The notes: generated by a model from the sequence alone, not told the origin. Counted from the stretch's first letter, positions 1-10,989 are shown. The stretch is 64,000 nucleotides of DNA from Archegozetes longisetosus (GCA_018873245.2 JAEMBT020000001.1:4092001-4156000); one strand, 5' to 3'. A program made the numbers and translations.

Positions 1-977
1 CACGACAATTGGGTCAACATCAATGAACTCAAAGAAACACAAGAATTTAGAGATAACGAGCGGATCCAATCGATTAGTGAGGTCACAGTTCGAAATCGTC
101 TCAAAGAACAAGGTTTTTAGATATCTAATGATTTTTAAAAATTAATTTTTTTCCGAATTATCAGGAATTAAGAGAAGAGTGGCGGTGCAGAAAGAGTTAT
201 TGACTGGCATTCACCCTCAAAGAAGACTCCAATATTTGGAACAGTTTTCTGATTGCAATTTAATCGATTGGTCACGAGTCATATCGATTGATTAATTCGC
301 TATCTCTTCTGACGAAAGTGGAAAAGTTTACGTCTGGAGGCTGAATGGAACGCGATTTGATGAGCAGAACATCGCTCTCAGATCCAGAACACACCGTTTC
401 AGTGTTTCATTTATTGCTTGGTAACTTGAAAATTTTGATTTCGTTTTACTAATTTCCGCTTCTTCGATTTTAGTTTTCATGGAATGGGACCGATATTTCC
501 AGTCGATCGTCTAACAAAATAGTTCTACACTGAATTTTTCGACAATTCTCTGATTCCGTACATCCAAACACATTTCGACAATGGAAACGTTTTAATTTTG
601 CACGACAACCATCCGGTGTACAATTCAAATCATGTTAGAGATTGGATAACCCAGAACATCGGGCAACACGAAGATTTTGTTTTACCACATCCAAGGTATT
701 TGAGAATTATTAATTGTCGACTTTTCTGATTTATTGATTTTTTAGTCTTTCTCCTGATTTGAATCCCGTTGCGAATGTTGGCTCGATTTTGAAGCATTTT
801 GTTCGAAATAAGCGCACAATATTTGGTTCGAGAAGAGACTTGTTGAGTGCTCTCACTAGAGGACATGCAAAGCTATAGAATACTACTTATAGGGGTTACT
901 TCATAGATTTGTTGGAATCGATGCCTCGCAGACTCGAGGCTGTTCGTTTGTCACAGGGGGGTCACACAAGATATTGA
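1..977 (+). pseudogene. Tc1/mariner-family transposase relic with three short introns
   Basis: Cut-and-paste transposase whose 5' part lies outside the window. The frame from base 1 gives a helix-turn-helix-like end (VTVRNRLKEQG), then the DDE core: first acidic block SSDESGKVYVWR, second LILHDNHPVYNS, third SLSPDLNPVANVG. Three introns with GT-AG ends and phase-consistent joins are visible at 113-164, 421-473 and 696-745 (50-53 bp each); removing the last restores the family block HPSLSPDLNP. In-frame stops occur at 293, 520 and 876, and the third catalytic acidic residue appears to be Ala (NPVAN instead of NPIEN), so it is dead. The final frame ends at 975-977. Introns in such transposases are uncommon. 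Family call is firm; subfamily is not, since the spacing from the second Asp is nearer 38 than 34 residues. Confidence 0.8.
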
Positions 978-1215
978 AATTTTTAAACTAATTCAATAAA
1001 TTGTTTTTCTCTTAATTTTTCTACTTTTTCATTTGAACTGGAATATTTCGTCTTCCATATTTTATTTTCAAAAATTAGTTACATTTTAAGAAATTACATT
1101 TATTCTTGGTTAATTTGGTGAAAAAAAATCAAAATCGGTTAATGCAGTCAAAAGTTATAAAGATTTTGCGAGTCAACCTAATTTCTGCGTCAGGTGTATA
1201 TATATATATAAATAT

Positions 1216-1842
1216 TGTCACAATTATTTTTGTGACCCGGAATCTCATTGAGAATGAAAAACTCGATCTAAGTTTTTGTCTAGAGTTTTTCATTTAGTGT
1301 GATCTTACTAGCGTAAAGATTTGAAATCTCTTACCTAATTATCTAAGTGTCTGGCTAGACTCGATAGAGAATATCGTGTGAACCTATAATGCATTAAAGA
1401 AAGTTTCACAACTTTACATATCATTTATCCAAAATACAAATAAAGTTGATAGAAATGAAGAAAACGATTGTCTATTTTACAACAATTTCATTATGCATAA
1501 CGAGATGTTGCAAAGCATAACTAAGATATTACTGAAGATTGTCTATCACTTGACTCTCTTCTTCTTGTTAACTTTCTCTAAGACTGTCCCTTTATATACT
1601 TTTCTTTGGTTTCCCACGTTTTTCTAAATTTAAAACTAAAGCTACACTGTTCGATTGTTTATTTATACTAAAGTTAAATTATACTAAATTGGGTCATTTT
1701 ATAGAGAAAGTCATTACATAAAGTGTTATAAATCATTGGACTTTTTAAGAGCTAATTACAAAAAGTGTTAGTGCGATACCTTTTCAAACTAATAACTAAG
1801 CTAGTATAGTATTCTGTTTGTTAGATATAAATAAATTTCACA
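1216..1842. mobile_element. Solo LTR candidate, TGTCACA...TTTCACA
   Basis: A 627-bp block starts TGTCACAATT and ends ATTTCACA, giving TG...CA termini, and is flanked on both sides by ATAT. Its first 70 bases resemble a second block starting at 10990. No coding region adjoins it. The right flank is an AT microsatellite, which weakens the target duplication. An old solo LTR is the best reading. Confidence 0.45.
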
Positions 1843-1885
1843 ATATATATATATATTCTTGATCAGAATGATGAGAAGAGTTCGG

Positions 1886-2189
1886 TTGCCTTTTACTTTT
1901 GTGTGAAGCTGGGAAAACCATTACATATCTATATATTTATTATCAGCATGACTTTACAAGCAAGTCTCAAGCCACACCCACCTCTGGCCACTTCTAAGCT
2001 CCGCCCACCAAAAGAATTTTAAGCCACACCTACCAAAATTTTTATCTAAATATACTACTTAAGAATGTGCAATTCGATTTTCAAAATTCCTTCTGTGGGC
2101 AAAGTTATGAATTTTCAAAATTTCTATATTCCAATTGTAACTAGGACATCATTTATGTCTAGTTTTTCATGCTTACTTATTTACTATAC
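1886..2189 (-). repeat. Repeat A, copy 4 (inverted, partial)
   Basis: Reverse-complement match to the repeat A copies at 4571, 5103, 9809 and 36065. It keeps the 3' end with AAGTAAAAGGCAACC, the three GC-rich boxes of the GGGCGGAGC type, and the block read in repeat A as CATGAAAAACTAGACAT. It lacks about the first 200 bases of the full copies. Confidence 0.8.
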
Positions 2190-2704
2190 ATAAACACGTG
2201 TTTTGATTTTTTTTAAATAAGTGTGTTAAACCCAGTTTTCAGCGAAAATTTTGTTTTTGTGAATTTTACTCACACTGGTTTCGCTCTAAGTGTAAGTCTA
2301 TTTTTTATTTGTTATTTATTAAGGTTTTTAAAAGTAAATTTAAACAAATTTGAGGTTTTCAATTTAAGTACTAAATACCACAATTTTTCATTTTATAAAC
2401 TTTATTTTATTTTTATTTTTCACACGTTCATTCGCAAGAAATACACTAAGCGTGCTCATAGGCGTATGGACGCTACATTGTTGAATCGTGATACAAGTCA
2501 AGCTGGACAGACCAGAAGTAATTACTTTCGAGTAATGATTACCTTCGGGTCCGAGCACTATCCCGCAACAATGCGGGAGTACAATGTTTAGTGTTAGAAA
2601 TTGGAATGAAAATTCAAACCACATCTAATATAGTCCAAAATTTTTGAAATAATTTTACACTGTTTACTTCCTGTTCCAGAGTAATTTTATAAATATTTAA
2701 CCAA
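2190..2704. other. Gap between repeat A copy 4 and Merlin relic
   Basis: AT-rich DNA. An open frame at 2223-2591 has no recognisable domain and begins at a non-ATG codon; I see no reason to call it a gene. GC-richer sequence at 2455-2580 may be the terminal part of the Merlin element that follows, but no inverted partner was found. Confidence 0.4.
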
Positions 2705-4000
2705 ATGGCAGAAAATCAATTTCTAGAAATTGATGACTTAAGGCTCAAGCTAAATAACTTCTCAGATGAAGAATCTAATTGAATTTTTAGAGTGGTTTAA
2801 ACTCATTCCAACCAGAGATTATGCTGCCACTCATGCCCGATGTACAGTGTTCATCTCCAATGATGCCAACGAATGATGCTATAACGAAAATTGGTTGGAG
2901 ATTGAGGTGCGTGAGTGAAATATGCCGCCATTTATGCAATCCACTCAATGGAACATGTTTTGAGAGGGCTCATTTAACATGGGTCAGTATGAATCAGATG
3001 AAATTTTTTATTTCAAGGATTTTCGACAAGACTAATAAATGTTTCTGTTTCATGTCGCGTTTTATGTGTTCCAGATTCAAATTATGGATTTAATCTTCTG
3101 CTTTGTTTGTAAAGGAATGCCGACACTTGAGTTTGCTTGTGATGTCGTCGGATGCACAATAAAAACCGTAGTCGACTAGTGGGTTTTTATCAGGAAGATC
3201 TGCCGTAATGACGTAAACCATGCCAACAAAATAGGCTTTCTAATGGCTCAGGTTGAGATCGATGAAACACATCTTTACCGCCCGAAACACCATCGTGGTC
3301 TTGGCCTTGGAGATGTGTGGGTTGTCGGTGGTATTTGTAGGGAGACAAAAGAAGTCTGTGTGGCGAGAGTTGACGATAGAAGTCAAAATACTTTAGATGA
3401 TATCATTCGTGAAAGATTTGAGCCTGGATCTATCATTTTCACCGATAGCTGGTGCGGATACACTGGGTTGATGGATAGACTCGGTCATTACGATGGTGTA
3501 ACAGGTATTGCAGGGCATTTCATCTGCAATCACCAATTTGGATATACTGCAGACGACATCACTCTAGAGTCACTCAACAATACTCCTGGCGTACTGGAAG
3601 TCAATACGAATTCCATTGAGCGTCTATGGAGAGATTTGAAAGCCATCATAAGGTCGACTCAAGAAAATCGAGATATTAATGGTTACGTCCATCGAATGGC
3701 AGATACATATATCGAGCGATACATGTATTTTAGGAATATGTAGTTATCAAATTGACGTTTAATTTTGATCGAAAGTTTTTACTCTCAATCCTTTTTTCTA
3801 GTATGAAGAATATTAATCGAAATGGCGATAAATTTAGACGTTTCCTTGAAGATATGCGCGTTTTATACCCTTTCAAATTTTCACCTTGCTTCCACAAACC
3901 TTTAGCTCCAATCAACCCTACTTCAATTTCCAGCGTCGATTCAGGTTCTGATACAGAAATAGATTCTGATAAAGATTACTTTGCAACTCTTCCTGATTAA
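2705..4000 (+). pseudogene. Merlin (ISXO2-like DDE) transposase, degraded N-terminus, spliced C-terminus
   Basis: Merlin-superfamily transposase. A probable start at 2705 (MAENQFLEIDDL) leads, after a frame change near 2780, into LIEFLEWFKLIPTRDY; the cysteine-rich part up to 3240 is interrupted by stops. The catalytic half is open from 3243 to 3743: VEIDETHLYRPKHHRG (first Asp), IIFTDSWCGY (second Asp) and NSIERLWRDLK (Glu), with the family phrase VWVVGGICRETKE. A GT-AG intron at 3740-3801 (62 bp) joins RYMYFRNI to MKNINRNGDKFRRFLED in phase, giving an acidic tail ending DKDYFATLPD and a stop at 3998-4000. The intact catalytic half suggests moderate age. Terminal inverted repeats and target duplications were not identified. 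Confidence 0.85.
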
Positions 4001-4570
4001 GCTCGCCAAGTTTTTTTGTATCTTCAAATCTTGTATTATCTTGTGATTAGTAAAAATTTTTATAAAATCCTTACTAAGAAATCTAATAAATATAAAATAA
4101 ATTTGATAAAATTAACCTAATTTTTGTCTTTCATTTCACAAACTCATTAATTTAAAAACATAAATAAATGCGATTCAATATATTAAATAATTTAATTATA
4201 ATTTATTTGTATAGACAAATTTAAATATGCACTAGACTTTGATAAAATTTTCGAAATTTCCAAAATATTTGTGATTAATGAGATAAAATAACAAATTAAA
4301 AATGTTAAAACTTACATTTAGAACGAATCCAGTGAAGGTAAAATTCATAAAAGGCAAATTTTTCACTAACAACTGAATTTGAAAAACAAATTATTAAAAG
4401 AAAATCAAAGTACTTGTTGACTACAGTATCATGAATTCTTTTTAAGGAAAGAGGGAGATCTCCAGATGATTAGATGTTCACGTGACAAATATTAGCCTAT
4501 AAACGTGCTTATTTTTAACCAACAAATTCAAGTAAACATACTTATAGGTGACAAAATACCTTATCTTTAA
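4001..4570. other. AT-rich gap
   Basis: No coding frame, RNA or repeat recognised between the Merlin tail and repeat A copy 1. Confidence 0.5.
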
Positions 4571-5100
4571 TTAAATCGATTTGAATTGAAAAAAATTTTT
4601 TAAATAATAATTTTCTATAATAATATGATCATAAATAATGTAATATCAATTACAAAATCAAAATATGCTTATCCAATAATCAAATATATATTACTATGTT
4701 TATCTTTTTGGTAAATTTTGGTAAGAATTTGTTTTCCTTGAATACCTAATAACTTATAGTTCTGTATTTTTCCTAAAAAGGAATAGATAGTAAGTAAGTA
4801 AACATGAAAAACTAGACATAAATGATGTCCTAGTTACTATTGGAATATCGAAGTTTTGAAAATTCATAACTTCGCCCACAGAAGGAACTTTGAGAATCCA
4901 ATTGCATATTCTTAAATAGTATGTTTAGATCGAAATTTAAGATAGTTTTGGTGGGCGTGGCTTAAAATTTTTTTGGTGGGCGGAGCTTTAAAATGGTCGG
5001 ATGTGGGCGTAGCTTGATAATTTTATTTGTCATGTAATGCTGATTACAAATATATATAAATGTAATTGCTACACCAGCTTTACGGAAAGTAAAAGCCAGT
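4571..5100 (+). repeat. Repeat A, copy 1 (longest)
   Basis: Begins TTAAATCGATTTGAATTG, as does the copy at 36065, and ends at GTAAAAGCCA. It contains three spaced GC-rich boxes (GGGCGTGGC, GGGCGGAGC, GGGCGTAGC) and an AATATATATAAA stretch close to the 3' end. No coding potential. Family unknown: it could be an LTR with promoter-like boxes or a non-autonomous DNA element; neither clean TG...CA ends nor a target duplication could be fixed. Confidence 0.8.
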
Positions 5101-5102
5101 CA

Positions 5103-5370
5103 AAGTTTTGAAAAGTCTAACTTTGAACGTTTATAACTCCGCCTACAGAAGGAATTTTGAGGATCCGCTTTCATATTTTTAAACAGTACATTTAGATAAA
5201 AATTTAAGATAAATTTGGTGGGTGTGGCTAAAAATTTTATTTGGTGGGCGGAGCTTAGAAGTGGGTGGAGGTGTGTGTGGCTTGAGACTTTTTTGCTTGT
5301 CGAGTCATGCTGATAATAAATATATAGATATGTAATGGTTTCCCCAGCTTCACACAAAAGTAAAAGCCAA
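5103..5370 (+). repeat. Repeat A, copy 1b (tandem 3' half)
   Basis: The 3' half of repeat A follows directly behind copy 1 in the same orientation, starting in the CATAACTCCGCCTACAGAAGG-like block and ending GTAAAAGCCAA. It differs from copy 1 at many positions, so the duplication is old or the halves come from different insertions. Confidence 0.75.
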
Positions 5371-5399
5371 CCCTCATCTCCAGTAAACAGGATTTAGTT

Positions 5400-6743
5400 G
5401 GTCACAGGGAGAAACGTTTTATTTTCGCCGCATTTTTATTAGCAGGAGTAGTTGTCACTTCAATAACTACCATAGGCGTCTCTACTGCATCACTAGTTCA
5501 ATGTTCCCGTACGGCTGAAGAGCTAGAAACAATTAAGAGAAAGCAAGAAGAGATGTTGATGGAGGCAGAATATTTCAAGCGAAATTAGATGAAAATCCAA
5601 AAGATACTTCAAACATTACAAAATGAAATAAGTGAAATAGGAGTAGCAGTACAAGATCTTACAGCTTCTTTCAGGACTTTGCAAGAAAATTTGCCGAAGG
5701 CAATGCATATAGTTGCAAATTTGGCATCAAAGTTCATGTTAACGAAGGATAGATTAAAAGATATTTCACGAAAATGAAAAAATGGAATAGTGGATGAAAA
5801 ATTATTTGAAATATTTAATATAACCCTTCCTTGTGATTGTCCGTTAAACTTAGCCAGAGCCAAGTCATGGACAATAGATGAAAGCCGTTCTCTTGTTTCA
5901 ATGGAGTTTGAAGCTTACACTAAAAGGAAAGGAACAAATACAATGGAAGCTGATCCATTTGTCTTATACACTCAAAATAATGGTAAACTTTGTTCTGTCG
6001 AATATGTCGGACCAAAAATGGTAATTTATGACGCTGCTCGAGACTGTGTAACCGCAATGCATCAGATTACACAATCTTCACGAAACTTGATACTAATGCC
6101 GAGCTCAGCGTCTTGTCAACGAAATCTTTTCTGACACAATTTCCAAAAAGTTCTGGAAAGTAACTACTTGTGAAGATCCTAAGATTGTAGTAGATGAAGA
6201 AATAATGCTAGTGAAAGTATCCGATAAACTGAATTATATTTACTGCAGCACACTTAAAATAAAGATCTATAATCGAACTTTATAATGTCCTGATTTTGCT
6301 TTTGCTGTACCCACTAGTGTTCCGTTTAGCATTAATTCAATAACTTACGAGTCCTCTCTTGTAAATGTGCAAAATACTTTAAGTATGATGCCAGCTTAGG
6401 GTCAAAGAATCAATTTCCATCTTATGCCGTCTTAACACGAACTAAATCTAACGGAAATTGCAAAACAAAATAATGCAGAAATAAGTAAAATCCAGTTTTA
6501 TAACCGCAAACATTCCATTGAGATAAACAATTAATCAAGTACTTTCGTCTTTTATATCATAATCATTATCGTCCTTTTAATAGGATTAACTGTTTATTAT
6601 AAAAGAAAACGTTCTAGTTCAGTTGATATAGCTAACGTACAAGCCATTGAACTTAAACGACGTGCTTGTAACGCCAATATTGTAACTGAAACTCAATCAT
6701 TAGCTTCTGATGAGGAATCCGACGAAGAAGCTGATAATAAATA
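5400..6743 (+). pseudogene. Envelope-like class I fusion glycoprotein fossil
   Basis: Decayed coding region with the layout of a viral class I fusion protein: a basic cleavage-like motif REKR directly before a long hydrophobic Gly/Ala/Ser-rich segment (about 5415-5495), then a heptad-like coiled coil (5500-5770), a cysteine-bearing ectodomain (5790-6135, with LPCDCP), a transmembrane segment (about 6535-6600, FYIIIIIVLLIGLTVYY) followed by KRKR and an acidic tail. The fusion segment and following coil recall paramyxovirus-F-type proteins more than the F protein of gypsy-type errantiviruses, but this rests on layout only. No reverse transcriptase or polymerase lies nearby. It is a fossil with several interruptions. 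A host membrane gene remnant is the alternative. Confidence 0.45.
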
Positions 6744-6769
6744 AAATATATCGCAGACAACAACCCCAA

Positions 6770-7566
6770 CTCCTCTTCGGAAAACCAAGCTAGTTTTATT
6801 TTTAACAACGATTATCACTTTATCATCGACACCAGCTAACGCTTTTGATTATAAATATATGGTGATCTTCATAAAATTCCAGTCGCCATGCAATGAATTA
6901 CTCCTGAATAACAGAACTATTCCGACACAAATTATATGGTGTCAAAATCAGTTTGAACTCTCTTTTATAAAGCCTGTTAGCACGTTTTGTAAAATAGACA
7001 ACGATATTCTAGCTATACATAAACGACTATATTATGCAGAGTTTAACAGACAAAAATGATCGTATAGTCCAAACAACCCAAACAATGAACTAGACAATTA
7101 CCTAGCAACTACAATAGTTTCGTCATTCGCCGTTCTAAAAGATATTATAAACACTATTGGAAGAAAATGGTCTTAAAATAAATTAGATTCAAGACTATTT
7201 GAAAACTCGCACTTCCAAATAAAATTTCCTTCGAACTTGTCTCTAGAAATGTTCAAACCACATTTGTGCATTGCGGACTTTCAATCAAATACAATTATGT
7301 TAATGCTGCATAAAAACTCTGAACATATATGGTTAAAGAAATATGTTATTCTTTTTGGAGTTATAACTACTACTATTATTGTACTCCTATTTTGTAACGG
7401 AGTACTGAAACTTATGAATTTGCGCAGGAAAACGCACCAGAGTTATAGGGTGTTTATGATAGAAAAATCAGTGACTCATCGGCGGAGATGGTCTTTCCTT
7501 TACCTCCATTTCCCATATAGTTTTAACTCGAATCAAACGAGTTGTAACAACTACATCATTTACTAG
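6770..7566 (+). pseudogene. Second membrane-glycoprotein-like fossil behind the envelope-like region
   Basis: Begins with a signal-peptide-like stretch (about 6783-6845, LVLFLTTIITLSSTPANA) and carries cysteine-containing ectodomain-like segments (6859-7059) and a transmembrane segment near the end (about 7335-7410, VILFGVITTTIIVLLF) with a basic cytoplasmic side (LRRKTHQ). The order signal, ectodomain, membrane anchor, directly behind a first such unit, suggests two surface proteins encoded side by side. It is decayed. No family assignment is possible by eye. Confidence 0.35.
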
Positions 7567-7569
7567 AAG

Positions 7570-8324
7570 TTTATGGTAAATAAACGATGTAGTTCAAATA
7601 AAAAAACAAATTTAAAAAAACAATCTTACATATAATTATTTTGAGAATAAATATATTCCATTTTATAATTCAACTTATTTTAGTAATCAAGTATGTAGTT
7701 TCTTCATTACATAAAAATACTTTATAAAAATTATAATCTAATAGATAAATATATAAAAATTAAGTAAAACAGCTATAATTAATTTTTTTATTGTATGCAA
7801 TTATAGAGGTAATTAACTGTACATCTGAATAGATGTATGCGTATAGCTAACAGAGTTTAATTATAACGTAATGCTAAACATTAAAAAACTCACCTTTTGG
7901 TAACCAAACCTCAAACTCCTTGTTGTTGTATCACAACTTTTAAAATAACCGGTTTGAGGCACCGCTACTACTATAAATAACGTTCGATAAACGAATAAAC
8001 TTAAAATAAAATATAAATATCTTTTAAACCGTATGATTTGAGAACCTCAAATTTCTCTAATAAATAGAACATAAAACTCTGATGATATCCACAAAATTTG
8101 ATAGTGACCCGTTGTATTCCAAATACTTAAATTAATTTATTTTTTATATATACATATAAAATATTAAAAGTTTCGCTGTAACGACATCCATCATCCACAT
8201 TATGAACTATTTCGCCGTAACTTCGTGCTATGCTATGACATAGACAAACATTTCTAAGTCTATAGTACTTAGTTAGCATTACATTTCATTAGAGAAAACT
8301 TGACATCAAATATTTTCTTAACCG
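7570..8324. other. AT-rich non-coding gap
   Basis: No coding frame. A short hairpin at about 7549-7594 (arms containing ACTACATC and GATGTAGT) lies directly behind the fossil coding region and could be a 3' processing structure; nothing else is recognisable. Confidence 0.4.
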
Positions 8325-8332
8325 TATAAAAG
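8325..8332 (+). promoter_or_regulatory. TATA box, TATAAAAG
   Basis: Consensus TATAAAAG about 190 bp before the ATG at 8515. The stretch after it (CACCGCGTCTCATCC) is GC-richer than its surroundings. It could serve the following short gene or an unrecognised LTR. Confidence 0.4.
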
Positions 8333-8514
8333 CTATTCACCGCGTCTCATCCAATAAATAATTTCCGATTTTAAGAATCAGACTCGCCGAAGCGTCATCT
8401 ATTCTCCACAATATAATCAAAACACAATTATTTCGTGCTAGCCACGAACTATGTAAAACTAAACTATAAATCTACTATTTGTCTAACATTATTATTAAAA
8501 CTTTTATAGTCAAT

Positions 8515-8931
8515 ATGTCAGATAGAATTCGAAGACCTAGGCATAGTGATGTTTCAAAACCATTTACACCATATAGACTCCGAACAGTTCCTACCGAAAT
8601 AGATGAACTTCGAGGAATCGCCGACAACATTAGAACTCAACTTTTATTCATAAACGAACTATTAAATATGCAGAATCCAGATGAAGAACCAACAAGACAA
8701 CTGGGTAGATCAATCACGGACATTGTCATCCATCTTACTACTAGCAGCACGATGATCAGGGATATTCGTTCCGCCATCCTAAACATCATTTTCAATAGAC
8801 AACAAGCTTCTACCTCATCAACGACAGTTCAAAATGGTGTTCAAACTTCCATTTACCCTTCAAATAGCACGAATGGGTGCTATAATACCTCAAACCTTAC
8901 CTCACCGCCATATTATGAATATCATCGCTAA
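8515..8931 (+). CDS. Hypothetical protein, 138 aa, unrecognised
   Basis: Open frame from ATG at 8515 to TAA at 8929-8931. The protein starts MSDRIRRPRHSDV, has a middle part rich in Ile/Leu with heptad-like spacing (about residues 28-98, EIDELRGIADNIRTQLLFIN and IRDIRSAILNIIF), and a Ser/Thr/Asn/Tyr-rich tail ending SPPYYEYHR. No signal peptide or membrane segment. It resembles no family I know; a small helical capsid-like or accessory product of the neighbouring fossil element is possible, as is a chance frame, although 138 codons open in this AT-rich DNA is unusual. A TATA box lies upstream at 8325. Confidence 0.4.
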   Translation: MSDRIRRPRHSDVSKPFTPYRLRTVPTEIDELRGIADNIRTQLLFINELLNMQNPDEEPTRQLGRSITDIVIHLTTSSTMIRDIRSAILNIIFNRQQASTSSTTVQNGVQTSIYPSNSTNGCYNTSNLTSPPYYEYHR

Positions 8932-9322
8932 TACCTCAAGTTTGACGCTTATACTATTCATTTTATACTATTTTTTTACCTTATTTAATTGAACAAGGTA
9001 TAAACATGGAATAAATAATCCAGTATGAATATTAAAAAGAATAAAATACATATAAAATTTATATAACTACTAATTTTTTTTACTAAATACCTCTTTATAT
9101 GTCAAACTTGTAGTCTTAAATATCTTAAAAAATATTTTATATAATTTTTTCATTATTGCGGAATAATTTTTTTGTTTTCACAAATAATGTCTAAATATTG
9201 TAAGATAAATGCTATTATAATTTAGAAATGTTCTTTTTGCTTGTTATTAAATCTACTTTCACGTTATTTTATGTAAACCAATTACGCGTTACACAGAGTC
9301 GTGTAATATAAGGTGGGGATAT
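8932..9322. other. AT-rich gap
   Basis: Nothing recognisable except the ATAT at 9319-9322 that borders the following solo LTR. Confidence 0.4.
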
Positions 9323-9808
9323 TGTAATAACGTCTTAGTTTCTTAATTAGACCTATATCATAATATTTTTGTAATAAATTATATTTCTAAACTCTAACTT
9401 TCATAACTCACCTTATATGTCAACATTTATTACCGATTTAAATATTACTTTTTGTTTGTACAAAAGAAATCTTCACATGCTTGTCTCAACTGTAAAAGTT
9501 ATGAAGACAACTGATAGTAAGCATATATCATCTCTTAAAACCTACCTAAGTATGCCCTAAATATACAATTTTCCAATCATAGCTAAATGTGCTATTAACC
9601 TTATAAGATTTAGCATATCATTGTAAAGTATTTTCCAATTTAACCCGCCTATTGTTCCTATAAAATGTTTTTCCTAAATTTTTTGCTCTTTTTTAGTGTT
9701 AAATCCTGTGAAATCTTATGTAATCTGTATTGTGGTTATGTTAAATAAAGTGCTTATATTTTAAAAATTGATTTCGCACACGCTCCTATCAAAGATCCAG
9801 ACTTTACA
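9323..9808 (-). mobile_element. Solo LTR (family B), inverted
   Basis: 486-bp unit, TGTAATAACG...GACTTTACA, flanked by ATAT at 9319-9322 and 9809-9812. It is the reverse complement of the LTRs at 27877-28737 and 29324-29816, sharing distinctive blocks such as AACCCGCCTATTGTTCC. No internal coding region on either side, so it is a solo LTR. It sits exactly at the left border of repeat A copy 2. Confidence 0.85.
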
Positions 9809-10264
9809 ATATCAATTACAAAATCAAATTACGCTTATCCAATAATCAAAAGATGTATTATTATGTTTATTTATTTGGTAAATTTTGGTAAAAATTTGTT
9901 TCCCTTGAATACCTAATAACTTATAGTTCTGTATCTTTCCTAAAAAAAGAATAGGTAGTAAATAAGTTAACATGAAAAACTAGACATTAATGATGTCCTA
10001 GTTACTATTGGAATATCGAAATTTTGGAAATTCATAACTTCGTCCACAGAAGGAATTTTGAGAATCTGATTACTTACTCTTAAATAGTATGTTTAGATAG
10101 AAATTTAAGAAAATTTTTGTAGGTGTGGCCTAATATTTTTTGGTGGGCGGAGCTTAAAAATTATCGGAGGTGGGCGTGGCTTGAGACTTATTTGTCATGT
10201 CATGCTGGTAACAAATATATATAAATGTAACTGCTACACCAGCTTTACGGAAAGTAAAAGCCAA
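9809..10264 (+). repeat. Repeat A, copy 2
   Basis: Matches copy 1 from ATATCAATTACAAAATC to GTAAAAGCCAA, with the three GC-rich boxes. Its first 70 or so bases (present in copies 1 and 3) are missing where the solo LTR abuts. Same orientation as copy 1, 5 kb upstream. Confidence 0.85.
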
Positions 10265-10989
10265 TCGAAGGGTTCATTGATATTTATTTCATTCATGAAA
10301 AACGATTTTGAAAAAAATTATTTTTTCAAAAAAATAAGTCCCGCCAATCTTCTGTGACTCGGTTACAGTTGACTTTCTTGTTTTAATTCTTCCACTATTT
10401 GACTCAGCACATCTGAATCAACAGAATTACACTATCCACCCACTGAAATTGCACAATTTCCAATTTATACAGTTTTCGCCCCCTAACGGCTCAGGGATTG
10501 CTCCGATTGCCAAGCACCCATAGACAAAGTGTCAGTACTTGAAGAGATCTATCGAATGATATATGTTTCATCTTGCATCTCGTGGGGGGGGGGGCTAACT
10601 TACATAGGATTTGGGCATTCTCCTTTATGCGACTTGGTATGTCTCGATTTAGAAAATATTAATTACGACGCCGACTTCATAGATCCTACGTCTTCTAGAT
10701 CAAGTTTATTGTTGTACTAAGAAAATTTTTCAATATTCAAAGAAATGAAATATTTTCCCGATTAATTAGTACAGAACTAAGATTGTACCCTGAAAAACGA
10801 ATGCTAGCAAATCATATCTATAATATTTTTAAATATAGATATAATGATAAAATATTATTTAATTATTCAAATTCAGACATAAATGCAATGTCATTTAAGC
10901 AAAAAGTTAGACAGGCTAGCAATTGAAAGAAGATCAGAGTAATTACAGAAATTTGGGCATTTGTAATAAAATAGTTTCATCTGTAATAT
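10265..10989. other. Gap with a G run
   Basis: No gene recognised. A run of ten G interrupts a short open frame at 10529-10720, which has no recognisable domain. The rest is AT-rich. Confidence 0.4.

Noticed and set aside
2223-2591. 122-codon open frame
   Set aside because: Non-ATG start, hydrophobic AT-driven composition, no domain; probably chance.
10529-10720. 63-codon frame around a G run
   Set aside because: Composition and the poly-G make it an unlikely protein; no domain.
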